From positions 25,679,011-25,743,010 of the forward strand of contig CM064665.1 in NCBI GenBank assembly GCA_032717465.1: a stretch of DNA of 64,000 bases. Reading direction: 5' to 3'. The notes under the pieces are model-generated. The model saw only the letters and a program-made list of their open reading frames with translations, was not told where the DNA came from and did not search any database. This document shows, piece after piece, positions 54,795 to 64,000 of this stretch. Source of the stretch: Coenobita brevimanus. Lineage: Eukaryota; Arthropoda; Malacostraca; Decapoda; Coenobitidae. The position numbers and the translations under genes are program-made. Positions within the stretch are counted from its first letter, which is position 1; the number at the start of each line of letters is the position of its first letter.

Positions 54795-55018
54795 TTGATT
54801 TAGCTGTGGTTTATCCTGGTTGCTGGCTGAGGTTTGGTGAAGTTGTTGGCTGAGATTTGGCTAAGTTGCTGGCTGAGGTTTGAGGTTTGGTGAAGTTGTT
54901 GGCTGAGGTTTGGTTAAGTTGCTGGCTGTGGTTTGGTGAAGTTGTTGGCTGAGGTTTGGTTAAGTTGCTGGCTGAGGTTTGGTTTAAGTTGTTGGTTGAG
55001 GTTTGGTTAAGTTGCTGG
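54795..55018. repeat. Minisatellite, about 23-24-bp unit
   Basis: About eight units of GTTGCTGGCTGAGGTTTGGT with AA variants. It borders LINE D. Confidence 0.93.
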
Positions 55019-55019
55019 C

Positions 55020-55330
55020 ATGGAGTGGGCCTTCTTCGATGGAACACTGCCTTGTCGTGGCGAAGAGGCTTGTGTATCCCAGTGATCAACGGAGCTTTAC
55101 TAGTCTGGTTCAGCTAGACTAGGAAGACTCTGGTTCACTGTTTGGGATCAGACTAAAAGTGTTCCCCTCACAGTCATGGACTGAGTCGGCGGACTGTGTG
55201 GTATATATTGGCTCAGCATTTCCTTTAAACTACACCCTTTTTTGTACACTAACCTATCTTAAAATTCTACTTCCCCAGTATCCCTGCTTGTTGTAAGGGG
55301 CAGCTAAAAGAGTCCTTTTTGTCTCCAGTT
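55020..55330 (+). repeat. LINE 5'-region-like fragment
   Basis: Contains CTGCCTTGTCGTGGCGAAGA near 55047 and TATCCCTGCTTGTTGTAAGG near 55279. The latter matches the 5' region of LINE F (CCCTGCGTGTCGTAAAAGGC). Likely the head of a related element, truncated at its downstream side. Confidence 0.45.
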
Positions 55331-55389
55331 TATCATTCCATACTGTCCTCTTTTCTTGTCCTATGTCACTTCTTCATATGTCTGTTTCT

Positions 55390-58030
55390 GCCTATCTATC
55401 TACCCTGTCTATCTATAGCCAGCTGTCTCAATCCTGTAAGAGGTGGCCACAAACAAATTGCCTCCATGTCACCCTGTCCCTTGCCATTACATTGCCCTCC
55501 CCCCAGCTCACACACCCCTCTCTCACATACCTCCCCACTCATCCTTCCATCTCATCCTCAGTCTCCCTCTCCCTCACCCCCCTCCACCTCACTCACATAC
55601 ATTCTCCTTGTCAGTCTCTCACTGCATCCTCTTCACATGGCCAATCCACATCAGTGTATTTCTCCCAACGCTTTCCATCATGTCCCCATCCACACCACAA
55701 CACTCCATCATGTCCTCATTTGTCAGCTTGTCCCTTCATGTAACTCGACACGCTCCTTTCAAATAGCTCATTTCCACTGCTTTCACTCTTGACCTGTGTC
55801 CTTCCATCAAGGCCCAAACTTCGCTTCTATACGATAGAGTTGGTATCACAGTACAGTGTATTCATGCAGTGACTTTACTTCCATTCTCACTTCCCTATTC
55901 CTTATCACTGCTTTCAAAGAACCAGCGACCTTTTTTCCCTGTCGTACCTTTTCAAGCACTTCATCTTCTAAACTTCCATCCATACTCATCACATTGTGCA
56001 AGCACTTACATTCTCCATCTCCTCACCATCCAGCTACACTGTGCATTCAGTGACTTCATTTCTCTCAAAGACCTCAACTTTACTCTTCCCTACATTCACC
56101 TTTAGATTCTGTTTCTATCACACTCAACCAAACTCACTCACCAAGCCTTGCAGTTCCCCCTTCGTCTTCACTTAACAATACAGTATCATCTGAAAACAAC
56201 AGACCAGGAAGTTTCCAAACGCATGCCCTCTCTTTACGGTCATTCCAACATCCACTGCCCCTACCTTGTATCTTTTTTATAACTCCATCCATATACAGAC
56301 TGAACAACCATAGAGACATGACACATCCCTGCTTCAATCCAACATTCAGATTAAAAAAAAAATACGGTAACTCAGTTTGCTGTCCACACTCACTGCAGCC
56401 TTAGCACCCTCATGTGTACTCTTCACGGCATTCGGCAGCTTCCCATTAGGCTACCCCCATTTATTCTTAATAGTTTCCACATTCCTTGTCTGTCCACTGT
56501 CATCTACTTTGTCCAAATTCATGAAGGCCGCATACAACTTTCCCTTCTCTAGAATCTTTACCCCTAAAGACCTAAGGATGAAAATCTGAGCTTCACAATC
56601 TCTTCCTTAAATCTTCTCCAACTAATTAACTGTCCCCGGCTCGGAGGGGTTCGGGGGCAAGTATTGTTTTCACTTGGTTTGTCTATTTGTTTGTTTGTCT
56701 GTCTGTTAACAACTTTACACGAAAACTACTGGTGCAGATTTGACTAAAATTACAGGGATGATGGGCTGTGATCTCTGATCACCTGATTATATTTGGGACC
56801 GGATTGGGCCAAGGCCCAGGGTGTAGGCCCAAATTATGTAAAAAAAAAAAAAAAAAAATACGGGTAAGAATTTTTTTTTTTTATAACTCCTTTCAAATTC
56901 ATCATATTGACATGAAACCAAAACCTAAATGTGCATCTTTCAAATCTGCATCCTATAACATGCCTCAGTACATCAAGGGGGTCACCCCTAGTTAGCGATA
57001 AGGGGGTCAGTATCAGGTGGTTCGGGCCTAGTATTTCAGATGGGCATAAAATTGTCAATTTTCACCCGATTTACTCCAAATTTGACATGTACTGTTGTGT
57101 TTATAGGTCAGCACTAAAATGACTGCCGGGGACGGGTTGGCTGTGCTTTGGCACCGCTTCCTGTTCCCTTCTTATTTTCCTAACTCTGTCAGTAAGTATC
57201 CTACCATATACTTTTCCTGTTATGCTAAGAAGACATGCCCCTATGATTACCACACACTTATTTTTCCCTTTTTGCTTTGTACAAGAAAATAATTACACCT
57301 GACTTTCAATCCCATGGAACTCTGCCTTCCTCCCAGGCCAACCTGCATATCTTCCACATCCATTCTACTGCTATCTCTTCCCCTTGTTTCGGCATTTCAC
57401 CACACACTGCATCAATTCCTGGGGCTTTCCCCTTTTTGACTTTCTTCATTGCTTCCACTACTTCCACCCAGCTGATCTCTTCCTTTCTTCTCATCTTCCT
57501 CCTTCTCCCACCCATTTCCCAGCCACTTATGTTACTTTCATTCTTTATGTTTACAATTCATTAAAATGTTCTCTCCATCTGCAGTGTTACTCCCTTCTCC
57601 ACTAACTATTGGCCATTTTTATATTTCACTTTCCTGCTGCCTACCTTATCACCCTGTCAACTCTCTTCACCTCCTTCCGGATCATTTTCTTACATTCCCT
57701 CCACTTTACATTCAAATTCCTTCCAAATCCCTCTTCCACGTTCTTCTTACGCTCTTACAAAAATTTTCGCCTCTCTTCTTCTCTACATATAACTCTCTCT
57801 TCCATCTCTCAACTTCCTCCATGCCACTGCTTCCCATTCATCGCCAAATGTTTTCTTTTGCACCACGGCGCACCTCACCATTTCATTCCACCATAATATT
57901 ATGTTGTCCCTTGCACCTCCTTTCATCTCCATGCCACCCCACACACTTCCTCACATATTGCACAGATTTTTTTTCCGTGTTTCTTTCGGCCTGTTTTTCC
58001 CTCCACTACTACAGTGCTATATAGCCATAT
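55390..58030 (-). mobile_element. RTE-like LINE (LINE G), sister of LINE A, with nested insertion
   Basis: Minus strand. The linker and endonuclease end lie at 58030-57560, the RT entry GKAPGIDAVCGEM at about 57440, the RT palm at 56600-56130 (GCVMSLWLFS, with FSDDTVLL in place of FADD) and the C-terminus to about 55640. The 3' UTR ends in (CTAT)n at about 55395-55420 as read on plus. A separate inverted-repeat element interrupts RT at about 56630-57134. Many stops; inactive. Confidence 0.8.
56630..57134. mobile_element. Nested inverted-repeat (MITE-like) insertion in LINE G
   Basis: Ends GTCCCCGGC (56632-56640) and GCCGGGGAC (57125-57133) are exact inverted repeats. The roughly 500 bp between have no counterpart in LINE A, where CCAACTAATT is followed directly by the next LINE sequence. 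Internal poly-A and poly-T tracts lie at 56840-56858 and 56871-56882. Superfamily unknown; the right boundary could extend to about 57165. Confidence 0.6.
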
Positions 58031-58444
58031 TATGGCCTGATGCTAATTCTTCATTATTCCTTCCTTCCTTCAGTCTTGGATGCTTAGTTGTAACAGTAGA
58101 TTAATAGTGTACGATACTGATCACAAAGAAATGCTATAGAGTATCTGTGGAGCTGTAGCTTTGTCTGTTTTCTGCCAGTAGTGCACTATGTGAAATAAGC
58201 TGCTAATGGTAAAAAAAAAAAAAAAAAAAAAAAAAAATGGACCAATAAAGGTAAAGCACTAAGTCATTTTCAACCTGTCAACTCCATCTCCCTTTTGCAG
58301 GCTTCAAAAAAAAAAAAAAAAAAAATCCCCATTTTCCTGCAGAATAAAAACAAATATATAAAGACAAACCATCAGCCAACATTGGTAACTGAGTTCTGGG
58401 TCATGCCGTGCATTGGGAACAGTCTGTAAGGGCCGCGTGATATA
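58031..58444. other. No gene; poly-A tracts
   Basis: A-runs at 58210-58237 and 58307-58324. Nothing else recognised. Confidence 0.5.
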
Positions 58445-60072
58445 GGGGAGAGCGGTGAGGTTTCGGACGGAGGAGGATCCGGACAGTACTAGTCCTGAAA
58501 AACGTATGGGTCCCTCAGTTGTGAGAAACCGCGTGAAATTGCGAGACTTTTGTGTAGTTTCGTCACGTGGATTTTCGTCAAGGGCTGCCGCTTCTTTTGA
58601 AATGTAGGTTACATTTTGTGGTTTTTCGTATTTCCTATGTAATTTTTCGACTTAATATCGTAAGCTGTGGTACTATGAATATACTGAGGAAGTGAGTATT
58701 CAATACTAGAGGTGAAACTGCATCGTATACCCGAGATATTGCAGCTGTTGTCGACTTGAAAGCTGCCAATAATTTTGAGCTGAGGCCATTAAAAAAATAT
58801 TTGTATATGTGGGACGGTTCGGACACTATGGGAGGGTGAGGATTCGGACGTGTCCGAATCCTCCCACCAATTTAATTGATTATAATCACATAAATAAGAG
58901 GCATTAACAAGCAATCATTAAGTAATTTAGTATAACTATATTATGTCTAATATACTATATACTATCGTAGGCTATATATTATAATATAATTATATACTAC
59001 CGGTAAGTATATATTTATATACTGTGTTGCCTACTGTAATATAATTATATTTTGTACTAAGCAATATTCTTGATGAATTATTCAGCTTTGACTGTGGACA
59101 CCCTTGAGTTTGTGTGATTCTATATATTGGAAGTAATTTTCTCTTTTAATGTTATGAACCCCATTTGAAAATGAATGAGGTTGAATAACCTTACAAATTC
59201 ATTTCAACTAAGGGACCCAGCTGAAATCTCATTATTGCAAAATTTGCCTATATATTGTTTCAGGTGTACGAATTCTCACAATGGGACGCAAATATAAGAA
59301 AAAAACTAACAGGGAGAGGGATGCTGCTACTCTAGAAGCTGCTGTTAAGGAAGTGATCGAGAAAAATGGCTCAATAAGAAAAGTGGCTGAGAGATTTGGA
59401 ATCTCTCGCAGCACTCTTCATGATAATGTTAAGAGGGATAGAAACAGGGCTGATGATGAGGGATTTCAGTTAGGAAGTTACTGTTCTACATATTGATTTA
59501 TTTATTTCATAAGCTTATCAAAGAAGAATGAGCCTAATCAGTTTATATAGGCCTATAGGCCTACCCTAATTATTAGGAATTATACCAGTTTATTTTGTGA
59601 GGAATTAAAGCTTTTCAATTCAAGAATGGTTCACATTTTGACTTATTCTTTTTTTATTGAAGGCAAAAGTATCTTAGTTATGGTCTCATTTTGCATATGA
59701 ATATAACGAATTAAATAAAAGGATGTTCCACAAAGTATTTACTTTTTATTCATTATCTAACATCCCTAGATAAGTTGCCGACCAAAAGTAAAAAGTACCA
59801 TCTGCATTATACATTAGAAAAATATTTCATTACACGTCCAGATCCTCCCACCCTCATGTCCGTATCCTCACCACAAGTGGGGAGGATTCGGACATTTTGG
59901 AAACTTTCATTTGACGAGCTATAGCTTCAAATGTATTAGAGGTTTCTTCTTGGCCTATTTATCCCAGGTACATCAATGATGTGGCTACATGTTGAGCTGC
60001 AAAAGAAAATCTTACTGCATCAACTCTTGGCTCAATACAGTAAAAAGTAAAAAATGTCCGAATCCTCTCCCC
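58445..60072 (+). mobile_element. Deleted pogo-like DNA transposon with TA duplication
   Basis: The element begins GGGGAGAG (58445) and ends CTCTCCCC (60072) between TA dinucleotides (58443-58444, 60073-60074). The motif TTCGGAC follows within each end, and GGAGGATTCGGAC-type motifs recur inside (about 58470, a palindromic pair at 58837-58868, and 59839-59900). The single coding remnant is a Psq-type HTH ORF. No DDE catalytic domain is present. Confidence 0.75.
59281..59496 (+). CDS. Psq/pogo-type helix-turn-helix protein, 71 residues
   Basis: Residues ~10-55 match the pipsqueak-type HTH at the N-terminus of pogo/Tigger transposases: RERDAATLEAAVKEVIEKNG, SIRKVAERFGISRSTLHDNV and KRDRNRA. 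It then ends after 16 unrelated residues. A TTTCAG acceptor-like site at 59258-59263 lies just upstream of the ATG, so it may be an exon. With the DDE domain gone it cannot transpose DNA, but it could still bind the element's TTCGGAC-containing repeats. Full-length pogo transposases are much longer. Confidence 0.65.
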   Translation: MGRKYKKKTNRERDAATLEAAVKEVIEKNGSIRKVAERFGISRSTLHDNVKRDRNRADDEGFQLGSYCSTY

Positions 60073-60254
60073 TACCTCCCTGTTAAGGATAGTATACGTT
60101 AAAGCCAAAAAACTGGTGGACTCAGAGGTGTCTGGAGAGGCCACGTCATGAGCCCCATTTAACGAACATTATTCAGCATAGGCATATTGTCCAGTGGCCT
60201 TTTAGTGGCCTTTAAATCCAATATCCAGTATACCGTCCATTATAGGAAGGGTCT

Positions 60255-60288
<34 letters not shown>

Positions 60289-60335
60289 GGTATACATAGA
60301 TAGACAAATAGATAGATATAGATACAGTATATATA
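60255..60335. repeat. (GT)n(AT)n(GATA)n microsatellite
   Basis: Compound tract immediately upstream of the LINE remains. Confidence 0.9.
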
Positions 60336-60360
60336 TAATATTCGTATTGTTTATAAACGC

Positions 60361-60880
60361 TCCAACATGCTATATACTGTTTTAGCTGCTCCTGATGATA
60401 TCCTTGTCCCAATGACATTGTTCTTTTTTTATATTTTACAAGAAGCTATTTGTAATAAGTGTGTGCGTAAGAGATGTAGTGGGAATATACAGTATGTACA
60501 GTACTGCAATATTTGCAATATAATGCAAATCTTGTGTGTGTGGTGTGTCAGGGAGAGCATACCTTATAGGATTGTCAGATATGAACGGCTTGATCATGCT
60601 GGTGAGTCTCTTGAGTGTATGGAAGTGTTTTTTTTTTTTTTTTTTTTTTTTGGGGGGGGGATATGCTTTGTGCTGGAGATTGGTCTAGAGCTAGCTCTGG
60701 CAACGGTAAGGAGTGGTTGGAGGAAGTTTGGGGAGCTGTTGCCTCTCCTAACATTGAGAGGATTTTCCCTCCTTGCTAAGGGAACTTTTTCATTCACCTT
60801 TCATTCTTCTGTGTCTGTCCTCCTCTCTTTCTATTTCTCCCTTCTTTTCTGTCGCTTTGTACTACTCTTCTTTCCGTTTT
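60361..60880 (+). mobile_element. LINE E-type tail fragment
   Basis: Plus-strand counterpart of 41990-42230: CNKCVRKRCSG, CVWCVRESIPYRI, HAGESLECMEV. It is interrupted by poly-T/G (60627-60660), then continues with GLELALATVRSGW and a pyrimidine-rich 3' region. Confidence 0.65.
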
Positions 60881-61095
60881 AGGTGGCTTTACATTGAGTG
60901 ACAATCCTAATGATTTCTTGCAATCCAGAAAACCATTTACATTGTTAGGTGGTAACCATATAACAAACCCATTAGTGTTCTCTACGTGTCAATAAGTGTG
61001 TTGGCGGAGGGTTAGTACCCCTACCCGTAAAACAACTAACGCAAAGTCAAACGGCCACCCATTATGGGATTATGGCGTCTGGCAATAGATAGATA
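60881..61095 (+). repeat. SINE-like repeat sharing the LINE 3' terminus, copy 2
   Basis: Inverse complement of 50940-51165: GTTGGCGGAGGGTTAGTACC, GGCCACCCATTATGGGATTA and TGGCGTCTGGCAATAGATAG with a GATA tail. Confidence 0.65.
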
Positions 61096-61099
61096 CAGT

Positions 61100-61490
61100 A
61101 CATAGATGTGTCAGGAGCGTAATGTATGGTAATGAGACCTGGGCAGTAAACGAAGAGGATGTTCATAGGCTTAACCATACAGAAATGACAATGATTGGAT
61201 GGATGTGTAGTGTGTCAGGCCTGGGGTGTTCATAGGTTTACGATTGAAGAGCTATGAGGAAAGATGGAACAGAAGTGTACCGGTGTTGTGATGAGCAGAT
61301 TGAGATGGTTTGGACGTGTAGAGAGGATGAAGGATGACAGTTGGGTGCGGAAAGTGAGAAGTGTGAATGTCAGAGGTAGGGTTGCAGAAAGCAAACCAAA
61401 GAAGACCTGGGACAGGGTCATAGATTGTGACCTTAGGGATAAGGGATTGAATAGGGAGGCTGCCAGAGATCAAGCAGCATGAAGAGTCAC
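61100..61490 (+). mobile_element. RTE-like LINE 3' fragment
   Basis: Encodes YGNETWAVNEEDVHRL (frame at about 61120) and then SRLRWFGRVERMKDDSWV (from about 61290), the C-terminal signatures of the family. Lacks RT. One TGA-type break separates the two parts. Confidence 0.75.
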
Positions 61491-63230
61491 CTTGCCAAGG
61501 CCAATGCATGTAAGAATGTTGGAGTCTTGATAAACGATACAATTTGAAGGTCCTTTGTGCTCCCTGGAAGTTTGCTGTTACTGTTTTGGGGTTTCCTTTC
61601 TCTAGAACTGCTTTACTTTAGACTCTTTTTTAGTGTTTGGTGCAATCACTTCTATAGCAACACACCTGATTAACACTCCCTACATTGCCAATAGGACAGT
61701 AAGGATTGGGTGATTGATAAATGGATATGAAGTAACTATTCTTTTGTTCTGTGTTCACATCAGTTTCATCCATCGTCCGCAAGTATTTCTTATAAACTTA
61801 ACTATACTTTTCCACAGCAAGGTTGGATTATCCCTTTCAGATCAACTGCTCCCTCTCCCTTTAAAACTTAGTGTTGCAGTATTGGATTTCTCATCACTCT
61901 GTGGTCACTTCCTACATGTACTGTATTTATTGACTGCCGATGAGGAGCCTACACACTACAGTTGTTGGTTCTGTGCACTCTGGGTGGGGCTAAGCAGCTG
62001 TGTTGACTGCCCGGGAGCCAAACCCCTTCATATTTCCCTGCACCTCACCATGGGGAAGGGTCCTGGTTCAGTCCTGGCAAGGGGCTGTCTACCACAAGAG
62101 GGCACCAGGTTAGTCAGTGGTATATGTACTGTACTGTACCTGCAGGATGGCCCCATAGAAGTTGCTTACTTGTGTTTGATGGGTCTGTTCAGCTGGTAAG
62201 ACTGAGGTTAAGCAACAACAACATTAACAACTGTGTTCTGTTCAGTAAAGTTACATTGTTTACTGAACCAACCTGTACTTTGTAAAATACGGCATAGGGA
62301 ACAGCTGCCCTCACACAAATTAATAGACTGAGTCCTGCCAGGGTGAACCAAAGACCTCCATGCATGATGCAGGGCAGCATGAGGAGGTACTACAAGACCC
62401 CATCCTGATATCCACCCATTGGAAGTGTCCTTAAATAGTGATGATCAGGTTCACCTAGTAAGGCTTAGAGTAGGACATCACCCAGCTTAGATATGTGTTG
62501 GTTGTGCTCAGCTTTTAGAATAGATCCACACAGTACAACACACATAATGGAACACTGCATAGCACATGCCACACTAAGACACAGACACAACATTAATGGT
62601 GGGGGGAACATATAGGACAATCTCCCAGGGGTCGTTGCTTACCTGCAGTCGATGAGTCTGCTCAATCAAACGGACCGGTGCTGAACAACAACCTATATTT
62701 TGTCTGTGAGGACGAAATCTGTTGTGTCCATTATGTCACCACTTGAGTCCTTCCAGGCAAACTTCCTACTTTGTTGCTTTTGTAAAAGCTGTTCATCACC
62801 ACAAGAATGTAATTTTCACAAACCTCCAATTACCCACTCCAACAAGTCCTACAGTCAGTAGTCTGTCCTGCCTTTTTCTTGCCCACTTTTGCATTACAGT
62901 CTCCTCACAAATGTATACTGGGTTTTCTATTTTTTCTTTAATAATAATAATAATTTTATTCGGTTTGGCATACACAATCAGAGTGTCACATTAAACGTTG
63001 AAACAATTGTTTATAAGTACCAGCATAAGTACCAGCCATGCTTGACAGCAACCAATGATAACCCAATAAGGCCTCTGTGGCGCATCTCCATTGGGGTCTT
63101 TCTTATGGGATCAGGATTAGCTGGGGGCAAGAGCTGGTAGTTAGTCTTATTCTAATGGTAATCTTAGCATAAGTTATATTAATTTGCAAGCACAGGAATA
63201 TAATAAAGAATATTAGTATGTTGGCAACAT
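61491..63230. other. No recognisable gene; one short repeated segment
   Basis: 62151-62229 and 62625-62695 share GTTGCTTACYTG, a GATGRGTCTG block and an AACAACAAC end, so they are copies of a small repeat. An (ATA)n tract lies at 62939-62957. The ORF at 61714-62199 has no recognisable features. Confidence 0.5.
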
Positions 63231-63234
63231 ATTT

Positions 63235-63465
63235 AAACTAACATTGAAGTGTTTAGTAGTACAGTAATGCTGTATGTCAGCATCTCTGACAGAGGGTGCC
63301 TGTTGAAGGCATCTTTTCAAAGACGCTGACATATTTTTGTACTACTAGACACTTTCAAGTCAATGTTAGTTTAGTTGTACAAATATACAACGGCATCTCT
63401 GAAAAGATACCTTCAACAGGCAGCCTGTATCAGAGATGCTGATGTATTTTCATGTTACTGCTGCA
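63235..63465. repeat. Foldback element with two adjacent hairpins
   Basis: AAACTAACATTGA (63235) pairs with TCAATGTTAGTTT (ends 63372). TATGTCAGCATCTCTGA pairs with TCAAAGACGCTGACATA, centred on GCCTGTTGAAGGC at about 63298-63310. A second hairpin (GCATCTCTGA with TCAGAGATGC) spans 63393-63440. No ORF. Confidence 0.8.
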
Positions 63466-63506
63466 TGAAACTGTTCTGTCTTCATAGGCTGATGATGGAG
63501 CAAATA

Positions 63507-64000
63507 CAGTTAACCCCCTTTTTGCATGGTTAATACATTAATAATTACCGCGCTGAAAGAATTGCTCAAAACGTACCGTACAGCAGAAACCATTGTTTTT
63601 TATTAATGTGTCTAAAGAAATCGAAAATTTTTTCCAAAGTACTTCTGGCCATCATGAAAAATGTTGACCCTCTCCCAGGTCATTTATTAAATTCATTGTA
63701 GTAAACATACAACCTTGAGGAATGTCACTGGCTCACTGGGCATAAAAAAATGGTTACTTCAAGTGTACACTGCTGTAAATAAGTAGGATTCTTCACTAAT
63801 CATGACAGGGTATAGAGTGTTGTTTGGCTGGCTGTTGGGGAATGCGGGGTATCGGATGCCAAGGGGCTGAGGAAGAGGGGGGGGGATAAGCAGTACCTCT
63901 GACGCCTTGTGGGCTGAAGCTAGGTCTCAAAACCCTCAAAACTGCCACCTCCTCGTCATCAGAGGCTGATCTTGGTGAGACTGATGCTGCCTTGTGCCAG
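63507..64000 (-). mobile_element. Possible Tigger-like element end, cut by window edge
   Basis: CAGTTAACCCCCTTTTTGCA at 63507 resembles the terminal sequence of Tigger-type elements. A minus-strand frame near 63990-63900 reads SPRSASDDEEVAVLRVLRPS, an acidic/basic tail. The other end and the transposase core are outside the window. Confidence 0.25.

Overview
The window looks like a repeat-rich arthropod nuclear genome, most likely a crustacean and probably a decapod. This is an inference from very long CA, AT and GATA microsatellites, several decayed LINE lineages (RTE-like, CR1/Daphne-like, Jockey/CR1-like), Tc1, pogo and hAT remnants, tRNA-derived SINEs, and spliced genes with long introns full of minisatellites. 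No bacterial, organellar or viral-genome organisation is visible.

The main host gene is at 12022-21498 on the plus strand. It is a spliced NLR-type receptor that I could reconstruct with eight coding exons: 12075-14569, 14905-15053, 15806-15953, 17474-17860, 18483-18637, 19419-19584, 20372-20557 and 21459-21498. All splice phases agree (2-1-2-2-1-2-2) and the total is exactly 1242 codons including the stop. The protein has an N-terminal DZIP3-like HEPN domain with an intact R-x4-H ribonuclease motif, then a NACHT ATPase and a C-terminal region built from duplicated exon modules. The edges of five of its exons (3 to 7) are repeated in the adjacent introns as degenerate tandem ladders of acceptor-plus-exon-start or exon-end-plus-donor sequence. 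This is the most unusual signal in the window. The only other host-like gene is an intronless kinase-fold ORF at 52815-53447 with an internal TAG.

Layout. 1-2390: minus-strand RTE-like LINE. 4574-8536: CR1/Daphne-like LINE with ORF1 and a decayed ORF2. 8537-12021: microsatellites, repeats and possible upstream control sequence. 12022-21498: the NLR gene. 21500-25330: a cluster of short dispersed repeats, minisatellites and a hAT MITE. 25495-27665: a Jockey/CR1-like LINE followed by an RTE-like 3' fragment. 27905-28430: tRNA-derived SINE copies. 29745-30830: dead Tc1-like transposase. 32295-41966: three LTRs alternating with two internal regions of an internally deleted Ty3/gypsy-type element whose integrase zinc finger lies upstream of RNase H. 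41990-46215: two more LINEs. 46790-48640: GC-rich repeat island of unknown nature. 50261-51165: two SINE-like elements. 53560-58030: two more minus-strand LINEs, one carrying a nested inverted-repeat element. 58445-60072: deleted pogo-like transposon that keeps only a Psq-type HTH ORF. 60361-61490: LINE remains. 61500-64000: mostly unassigned DNA with a foldback element and a possible Tigger-like end.

Most open frames in the window are retrotransposon pieces or products of low-complexity DNA. The NLR exon model comes from splice signals, phase and internal homology, not from transcript data.
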